Shown here piece after piece: positions 14,225 through 19,585 of a DNA stretch of 19,585 bases. Within the stretch, counting starts at the first letter, position 1; each line of letters opens with the position of its first letter. The DNA is from DASYML01 sp036399835 (GTDB lineage: Bacteria; Acidobacteriota; Blastocatellia; Pyrinomonadales; Pyrinomonadaceae): positions 1-19,585 of the forward strand of contig DASWMI010000007.1 of NCBI GenBank assembly GCA_036399835.1, read 5' to 3'. The notes beneath the pieces were generated by a model. That model had not been told where the DNA came from. It saw only the letters and a program-made list of their open reading frames with translations, and made no database searches. Made by a program: the position numbers and the translations under genes.

Positions 14225-16309
14225 ATGAGACTTAGAAAAATCCTGAGCGTCTTTCTGGTGGCGCTCTTCTCTCTTTCCACGCTTCCCATCGCGGCCCATG
14301 CGGACGAAGGGATGTGGCCCTTTAACAATGTGCCGCGGGCAGAGATTAAGCGGCGCTACGGCTTTGAGATTACTGACGCCTGGCTCAAGAAAGTGCAGCT
14401 GGCTTCCGTCCGCTTCAACAACGGAGGCTCTGGCTCTTTCGTCTCACCTGACGGGCTGGTCCTGACGAATTATCACATCGTCGAAGACATCGTCGGAGAG
14501 CTGAGCACGGAGCAGAAAGATTACGCCAAAGATGGATTCCTCGCACGCACGCGCGCCGAAGAGGCCAAGGCTCCGAGCCTTGAGCTAAACGTGCTGGTGA
14601 GCATAGAGGACGTGACAGACCGCATCAACGGCGCGGTCAAGCAGGGTATGTCTGCCGCCGAAGCCTTCTCGGCGCGCCGCGCGGCCATCAGCGCCATCGA
14701 GGCCGAATCAACCAAGGCAACGGGGCTGCGATCCGATGTCGTCACGCTCTACCAGGGCGGGCAGTACAATCTTTATCGCTATAAAAAATATACGGATGTG
14801 CGGCTGGTCTTCGCGCCGGAGTTTCAGGCAGCCTTCTTCGGCGGCGACCCGGACAACTTCAACTTTCCGCGCTTTAACATAGACATGGCGCTGGTCCGCG
14901 TTTACGAGAACGACCAGCCCATCAAGGTTGACAACTATTTCAAGTGGTCCAAAACGGGAGCGAAGGAAGGCGAGTTGGTTTTCGTCACCGGACATCCAGG
15001 CTCTACCTCGCGGCTCAACACTATGGCCCACCTCGAAGCTTTGCGCGAAACCAGCATTCCTTTGTTGCTGCGTATGCTCGAAAGACGACGCGACATGCTC
15101 AAGAAGTATATGGCTCTGGGCGAAGAGCAGACGCGCCGCGCGCAGAATGAGCTGAACAGCATGGAAAACAATATCAAAGTCTTTAAGGGCCAGCTCGGCG
15201 GGTTGCAGGACAAGGCTCTGATGGAAAGAAAGCTCAAAACTGAACAGGCCCTGCGCCAGTCAATCGCCGCCAATCCGCAAAGAGAGAAGGAGTACGGCGA
15301 CGCCTGGGATGCGATTGCCAAGGGACGGCGCGGCCTCAAGGCCTACGAGCGCGACAGAAGATTTCTGGACCTCGCAGCCGGATTTAACACGACATATTTC
15401 GGCATCGCGCGCACGCTCGTCCGCCTCGCAGCCGAGAGCCGGAAGCCGGAAGCCGAGCGCCTCCCCGAATACACCAGCTCGCGCCGCGCTTCACTTGAAC
15501 TCGGTCTCTATTCGCCCGCGCCGATTCATGATGATCTCGAAAAACTAAAGCTGGCGGATTCGCTGGACTTTATGCGCGAGGTCTACGGGGCGAGCAATCC
15601 GCTGGTCCAGAGAATCCTCAATGGCAAGACTCCCGAAGAACGCGCCGCAGAGTTGATTGACGGGACCAAGCTCAAGTCGGTCGAGTTCCGCAAGCAACTG
15701 GCGGCGGGCGGTCAGCAAGCCATAGAAGCTTCCGACGACCCGATGATCGTGCTCGCGCGCAGTATTGACCGCGAAGCGCGCGAGGTGCGCAAGCGTTACG
15801 AGGATGAGGTGGTCGGAGTCGAGCGGACCAGCTACGCGAAGATCGCGCGCGCCCTGTTTGAAACCGAAGGGACGAAGCTCTACCCTGATGCGACCTTCAC
15901 CTTGCGGCTCTCTTATGGCGCGGTTAAATCTTACATGGAGAATGGGCAGAGGGTCGGGCCGTTCACGACGCTCGGCGGACTCTACGAGCGTTCCGCGAAG
16001 TTCGGCGCGAAGTTTCCCTACAACCTGCCGCCGCGCTGGATGCAGCGCAAGAGCGCGCTCAACCTGAAGACGCCCTTTAACTTTGTCTCGACCAACGACA
16101 TCATCGGCGGCAACAGCGGCTCGCCGACGATTAATAAGAACGCAGAGCTGGTCGGTCTTATTTTCGACGGCAACATGCAATCGCTCGTCGGCAACTTTAT
16201 CTACGACGAATCGGTCAACCGCGCCATCTCGGTTGATTCGCGCGGGATGTTGGAGATTCTGCGCAACGTTTACGGCGCAAACGAGATTGTCGCAGAGCTG
16301 ACGAAATAA
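14225..16309 (+). CDS. S46 family dipeptidyl-peptidase
   Basis: This 694-residue secreted serine peptidase has a signal peptide (MRLRKILSVFLVALFSLSTL, cleaved near AHA-DEG). The mature start DEGMWPFNNVP is the S46 hallmark. The chymotrypsin-like triad is complete: His84 in LTNYHIV, Asp220 in FNIDMALVRVY after FGGDPDNFNFPR, and Ser631 in GGNSGSP. A long helical insert (about 275-560) between Asp and Ser is the alpha-helical cap that makes S46 enzymes exo-acting, removing dipeptides from N-termini. The residue 18 positions after the serine is Gly (Gly649, in IFDGN). In studied members Gly here goes with broad hydrophobic P1 preference (DPP7 type) and Arg with acidic preference (DPP11 type). It should act in the periplasm on peptides imported from outside. 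AGAGGA lies six bases before the ATG. A terminator follows the stop. Confidence 0.95.
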   Translation: MRLRKILSVFLVALFSLSTLPIAAHADEGMWPFNNVPRAEIKRRYGFEITDAWLKKVQLASVRFNNGGSGSFVSPDGLVLTNYHIVEDIVGELSTEQKDYAKDGFLARTRAEEAKAPSLELNVLVSIEDVTDRINGAVKQGMSAAEAFSARRAAISAIEAESTKATGLRSDVVTLYQGGQYNLYRYKKYTDVRLVFAPEFQAAFFGGDPDNFNFPRFNIDMALVRVYENDQPIKVDNYFKWSKTGAKEGELVFVTGHPGSTSRLNTMAHLEALRETSIPLLLRMLERRRDMLKKYMALGEEQTRRAQNELNSMENNIKVFKGQLGGLQDKALMERKLKTEQALRQSIAANPQREKEYGDAWDAIAKGRRGLKAYERDRRFLDLAAGFNTTYFGIARTLVRLAAESRKPEAERLPEYTSSRRASLELGLYSPAPIHDDLEKLKLADSLDFMREVYGASNPLVQRILNGKTPEERAAELIDGTKLKSVEFRKQLAAGGQQAIEASDDPMIVLARSIDREAREVRKRYEDEVVGVERTSYAKIARALFETEGTKLYPDATFTLRLSYGAVKSYMENGQRVGPFTTLGGLYERSAKFGAKFPYNLPPRWMQRKSALNLKTPFNFVSTNDIIGGNSGSPTINKNAELVGLIFDGNMQSLVGNFIYDESVNRAISVDSRGMLEILRNVYGANEIVAELTK

Positions 16310-16358
16310 GGGCCGCAAGCCCTCGACGGCCCGGAAGTAAACCCTCAACCAGAGGCCG

Positions 16359-16408
16359 AGAGTAAGGATGAAGTACCAGGCTTTTCATCCTTACTCTTTT
16401 TCCTTTTA
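16359..16408 (+). terminator. Intrinsic terminator after the S46 peptidase gene
   Basis: A perfect 14-bp stem (AGAGTAAGGATGAA at 16359-16372 with TTCATCCTTACTCT at 16384-16397) and an 11-nt loop are followed by a T-rich tail (TTTTCCTTTT) on the plus strand. It begins 50 nt after the peptidase stop codon. The minus side has no T-run, so it serves the peptidase transcript best. Confidence 0.85.
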
Positions 16409-16435
16409 AAGAGTTGTTTGCCTGTGCGCGGCTTT

Positions 16436-18598
16436 TTAGTGCCGGAGGGCTTCGTCTTCCGGCTGGAAGGATGAAGAGTGAAAGCCTGGAAGGATGTGGG
16501 ACGAAATCGCCAGAGTCTTCTCCACTTCCGAAATGTCCACGGGTTTTGAAAAGAGATTGCCCTGCCCGTATTCGCAGCCCAGTTTTTTAAGTGCCTCAAG
16601 CTGCTCTCCGGTCTCCACCCCTTCGGCGATAACCTTCATCTCAAGACTGTGCGCGAGCATCACTATGGCACGCGCAATCTCCGCGTTCTCGCCTCCGGCG
16701 CCGATTCTACTGACGAAGGAGCGGTCTATCTTGAGCGCGTCAATCGGAAACCGTTGTAGATAACTGAGCGACGAATAGCCCGTGCCGAAATCGTCAAGGT
16801 ACAGCTCTATCCCGAGCGCCCTCAACTGCGCGAGCATCTGGTTGACGGCATCCGTGCTGAGGAGCAGTACGTTCTCTGTGATTTCAAGCTTGAGGCTGCG
16901 AGCGTCCAGGCCGGTCTCTTGAAGTATCTGCCGGACCTGCTCAATGAGGTCCATGTGCGAGAACTGCTTGGCGGAAAGATTGACGCTGAGGGTCAGGGGC
17001 AGTTGGGCCGGAAAGCGCTCGGAGAGGCTACGCATCTGCTGGCAAGCCTGGCGCAGCACCCAGCGGTCCAGAGCGATAATCAATCCGGTCTCTTCAGCGA
17101 CCGGAATAAACTCGTCAGGGTAAACCAGCCCGCGCTCGGGATGCTGCCAGCGGACGAGGGCTTCGAGTCCGACCATCTGCCCGCTTTCGAGCGAGACGAT
17201 AGGCTGATAGCAGATTTTATATTCTTCGTCTGCGACCGTGCGGCGCAAATCCGTCTCCAACCTCAACAGCTCTCCGGCGCGAGAGTGCATCGTCGTATCA
17301 AAGACCTGATGGCGTGCCTTGCCCAGAAACTTGGCGCGGTGCATGGCTATGTTGGCATCGCGCAAGATGTCTTCCGGTCTCTGATAGCCTATCGCGCTCA
17401 AGGCGATGCCGATGCTGGCCGTGATAAAGACCTCCTGGCCGCTGAGGTTGGCGGCGCGCACGACCTGCTGCTGTATGCGCTCGGCCATATTCGCCGCAAT
17501 CTCCGTCTCGCTGACATCTTCGAGCAGAATCGTGAACTCGTCTCCGCCCATCCGCGCCACTGTATCGCCCGCGCGCATACAACCTTGCAGCCGCCGCCCG
17601 ACTTCAATCAGCAGTTGATCGCCGATGAGATGTCCGAGACTATCATTGACGAGCTTGAAGCGGTCCAGGTCCAGAAAGATGACGGAGAAGGAGTATTCGC
17701 CGTGACGGCGTGCGCGCTCGACGGCCTGGCCCAGCCTGTCCATGAAGAGAGCGCGATTCGGCAATCCCGTCAGCGCGTCGTGAAAAGCATCATGGAGGAG
17801 CTGTTCTTCGGCCCGCTTGCGCTCTGTAATGTCCGTCTGCGAGCCTGCCATCCGATAGGCTTTCCCTTCCGCATCGCGCACGACCATCCCACGGCTGAGC
17901 ATCCAGCGGTAAGAGCCGTCTTTGTGCAGAACGCGATGCTCGGTTTCAAGATGAGAGGTGAGGCCCTCTATGTGCGCCTCAATCTCGGCTTTCAGATTTT
18001 TGAGATCGTCTGCGTGGACGCGTTCAAACCACTCTTCGGCGCGGTCCGTAATCTCTCCGTCAACGAACCCGAGCATAGTCTTCCAGCGCGTCGAGAAATA
18101 GATTTCGTTTGACCTTAAATCCCAATCCCACAACCCGTCGCTCGCGCCCCTGGCGGCCAGCGCGTAACGCTCCTCGCTCTCCCTGAGAGCCTCTTCAAAG
18201 CGCGCCCGCTCGGTCAGCCGCGTGACCTTCGCAATCAGGCGCATAGCATCGTAGGGCGCTTCCAGATAATCATCCGCGCCCGCTTCGAGGCCCTCGACCG
18301 CGCTCGCATCGTCAACACGCATCCCGCTCACCAGCAGGATCGGCGTCGTCTGCAACTCCGTGTCGGCCCTCAGCCTGCGGCACAACTCTATGCCGTCAAC
18401 GCGCGGCATCATGACATCGGAGATAACCAGCAGCGGGTGCTCTCGATGCGCGATGGCTAAGGCTTCAAGCCCGTCGTGCGCGGTCAGCACGTGATAGCCC
18501 GCCTTGCGTAGTTGAACGCCCATCAAGTCTAGATGGTCCGGGGTGTCGTCAACGACAAGAACGGCAGCTTCGCCCTCATGTTTCATAGCAGGCTTCAT
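16436..18598 (-). CDS. Response regulator with PAS, GGDEF and EAL domains
   Basis: This 720-residue cytoplasmic cyclic-di-GMP regulator has four domains. The receiver is at 12-130, with phospho-acceptor Asp61 in LLVISDVMMPRVDG and the acidic pair in VVDD. The PAS domain is at about 142-266, with PAC-type end GSQTDITERKRAEEQ. The GGDEF domain is at about 270-430, with intact GGDEF at 351-355 and an inhibitory RxxD site (RAGD, 342-345) at the standard spacing. The EAL domain is at about 445-700, with EAL at 479-481, EITENVLLL, DDFGTGYSSLSYL, KIDRSFV and AEGVET. By motifs both synthesis and breakdown of cyclic-di-GMP are possible. In the receiver the lysine before the conserved proline is replaced (YLEAPYD, Ala114), which is unusual. 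No sensor kinase is nearby. The ATG at 18598 has AGGA just upstream. Confidence 0.95.
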   Translation of the reverse strand: MKPAMKHEGEAAVLVVDDTPDHLDLMGVQLRKAGYHVLTAHDGLEALAIAHREHPLLVISDVMMPRVDGIELCRRLRADTELQTTPILLVSGMRVDDASAVEGLEAGADDYLEAPYDAMRLIAKVTRLTERARFEEALRESEERYALAARGASDGLWDWDLRSNEIYFSTRWKTMLGFVDGEITDRAEEWFERVHADDLKNLKAEIEAHIEGLTSHLETEHRVLHKDGSYRWMLSRGMVVRDAEGKAYRMAGSQTDITERKRAEEQLLHDAFHDALTGLPNRALFMDRLGQAVERARRHGEYSFSVIFLDLDRFKLVNDSLGHLIGDQLLIEVGRRLQGCMRAGDTVARMGGDEFTILLEDVSETEIAANMAERIQQQVVRAANLSGQEVFITASIGIALSAIGYQRPEDILRDANIAMHRAKFLGKARHQVFDTTMHSRAGELLRLETDLRRTVADEEYKICYQPIVSLESGQMVGLEALVRWQHPERGLVYPDEFIPVAEETGLIIALDRWVLRQACQQMRSLSERFPAQLPLTLSVNLSAKQFSHMDLIEQVRQILQETGLDARSLKLEITENVLLLSTDAVNQMLAQLRALGIELYLDDFGTGYSSLSYLQRFPIDALKIDRSFVSRIGAGGENAEIARAIVMLAHSLEMKVIAEGVETGEQLEALKKLGCEYGQGNLFSKPVDISEVEKTLAISSHILPGFHSSSFQPEDEALRH

Positions 18599-19033
18599 AT
18601 CTTCCTACGCTCTCAGGACGCAAGGAATGGCGATGCGCACGAATGGCTTTCTCGAAGAGTCCTCTGGTCCAATTTCGCTCACGCAAGGACCCTCAGAGAA
18701 CTGTGTAACTCTGCCGTTTGAATATAGCAATCCATGCGCCACGCTTGAGCGCGGTCTGAGAAATCACATTCTTCGTGCGGCGCGGCTCTCGACGAAAGAC
18801 TGGCCGAGGACCGGTTGCCGGAGATATGCGTAGGAAAATGAGAGAACGCGTAGGCTCAGAGAGGCGCGCGAAGAGAAATCAAGTGAGGGAGGATTCGTTC
18901 TAATCATTTGATGCTGGCCCACGATTGATGCATCGTGTCAGTACATCGCCATGCAAAATTTACATTGTCGGCAAGATTGCAGCCGCGTTGCGATGATGAG
19001 CAAGCCACTGGTCCATCTGATGCGGCGACCCGC
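18599..19033. other. Intergenic region between helicase and cyclic-di-GMP gene
   Basis: These 435 nt lie downstream of the helicase and upstream of the GGDEF-EAL gene, both on the minus strand. Short reading frames exist, but none has a ribosome-binding site with recognisable protein content. A minus-strand TATATT at 18726-18721 could be a -10 for the GGDEF-EAL gene, without a good -35. A small inverted repeat, CACGAT with ATCGTG (18920-18937), has no T-run. No tRNA, CRISPR or mobile-element end was seen. Confidence 0.5.
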
Positions 19034-19585
19034 TCAGGCTCTTTCCAGACCGGCATACTTTTCAATCAACTTTTTCTGACCGTAACCTGGAAAGCTAACC
19101 GTCAGCTTGGCGGAATCGCCTGAGCCTTCGCGTCGCAGGACGAGGCCGCGACCGTACTTCGGGTGGCGGACATGCGTCCCCGGCGTAAAGCCTTTATCGG
19201 AGGCCGAAGCTGTGGATGAAGCGGATGAAGAGGAAGCTGTCGTTGACGAAGACTTGCTCGCGGGCGAGGCTGGCTGGCGCTGGATGGTCGGCCCGGCTTG
19301 CTGGCCGGGTGAGGATTGGCCCAGAGACTGTCCGCGCTGGCGAAAGAATTCGGCGATGGAGTCTGCCGAGTCGTAAGTCTTGCCGCTGTATTTTGTTTTG
19401 CCCTGCGTGTCGCCGCGCAGGGCACGCGCAGCCTGTTTGTTTTCGAGCGTCGAAGAGCTGCGCGCGAACGAGAGCCATGAAGGGCCGCGCGAGAGGTCTT
19501 CCATCAAATCAAGCGGCATCTCGTTTAAAAACTGCGAAGGTTCAGAGGCCAGCTCTTCGCCGTAGACGCGGCGCTTCATCGCGTG
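19034..19585 (-). CDS. pcrA: UvrD/PcrA-type DNA helicase, C-terminal part
   Basis: The visible part, about 183 residues, is the end of a superfamily 1A helicase; its start lies beyond the right edge of the window. It opens with the end of the last helicase domain (KRRVYGEELASEPSQFLNEM; PSxFLxEMP is standard after motif VI). A Ser/Thr/Ala-rich linker (SSSTTASSSSASSTASA) follows. The last segment, TPGTHVRHPKYGRGLVLRRE to GYGQKKLIEKYAGLE, is the Tudor-like C-terminal domain by which PcrA/UvrD bind RNA polymerase. The enzyme unwinds DNA 3' to 5' in nucleotide excision repair and in removing stalled transcription complexes. The presence of the Tudor-like fold separates it from Rep. The gene ends normally with TGA at 19036-19034. 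Confidence 0.92.
   Translation of the reverse strand, partial: HAMKRRVYGEELASEPSQFLNEMPLDLMEDLSRGPSWLSFARSSSTLENKQAARALRGDTQGKTKYSGKTYDSADSIAEFFRQRGQSLGQSSPGQQAGPTIQRQPASPASKSSSTTASSSSASSTASASDKGFTPGTHVRHPKYGRGLVLRREGSGDSAKLTVSFPGYGQKKLIEKYAGLERA

Noticed and set aside
16919..18112. Open plus-strand frame of 397 codons opposite the GGDEF-EAL gene
   Set aside because: The opposite strand carries intact REC, PAS, GGDEF and EAL motifs; the antisense translation has none and no ribosome site.
18920..18937. CACGAT/ATCGTG inverted repeat as a helicase-gene terminator
   Set aside because: The stem is only 6 bp with no T-run on either strand; it is likely to be chance.

Overview
The window is about 19.6 kb of GC-rich bacterial chromosome. 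Nothing in it looks like a phage, plasmid or insertion sequence. The gene content suggests a diderm soil-type bacterium, most likely Acidobacteriota (Blastocatellia or a neighbouring group). This is inferred from an S46 dipeptidyl-peptidase, a MacA/MacB-type efflux set, a Hanks kinase with YRDLKP in place of HRDLKP and several zinc-ribbon/FHA proteins. No marker gene in the window proves it.

Layout. (1) 1-4209, minus strand: an efflux-type ABC operon read as adaptor (HlyD/MacA-like), ATPase, MacB/FtsX permease, small BamE-like protein, then a second permease cut by the window edge. (2) 4547-11073, plus strand: five genes forming a phospho-signalling locus: zinc-ribbon-FHA protein; zinc-ribbon/Ser-Thr kinase/zinc-ribbon/FHA protein; RDD membrane protein; zinc-ribbon/TM/TPR protein; and an FHA-GAF-PP2C (SpoIIE-type) phosphatase. 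(3) 11180-14012, mixed strands: a SAM-dependent methyltransferase, a small secreted BamE-like protein, a low-affinity iron permease family protein, and a stand-alone helix-hairpin-helix protein resembling only the N-terminal part of DNA polymerase X. (4) 14225-16309, plus: an S46 peptidase with a complete triad. (5) 16436-18598, minus: a REC-PAS-GGDEF-EAL protein. (6) 19034-19585, minus: the C-terminal end of a UvrD/PcrA helicase.

How the genes fit together. The central locus pairs a soluble kinase with a phosphatase and surrounds them with phosphothreonine-reading FHA domains and two membrane proteins. The simplest reading is a self-contained phosphorylation circuit, in which kinase and phosphatase act on each other's partners and the RDD and TPR proteins tie it to the membrane. 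The first operon is a self-sufficient inner-membrane and periplasmic export module without its own TolC.

The least ordinary structural feature is a family of intergenic elements built from 7-bp units (523-543, 1804-1874, 7109-7210, 9234-9342, 14065-14148). The unit sequence differs between loci but the 7-bp phase is kept. At four loci the units occur on both strands, so the element can fold into a hairpin. Four of the five lie in gaps between co-directional genes, starting just after the upstream stop codon. Three of these end 5-12 nt before a start codon that has no visible Shine-Dalgarno sequence.
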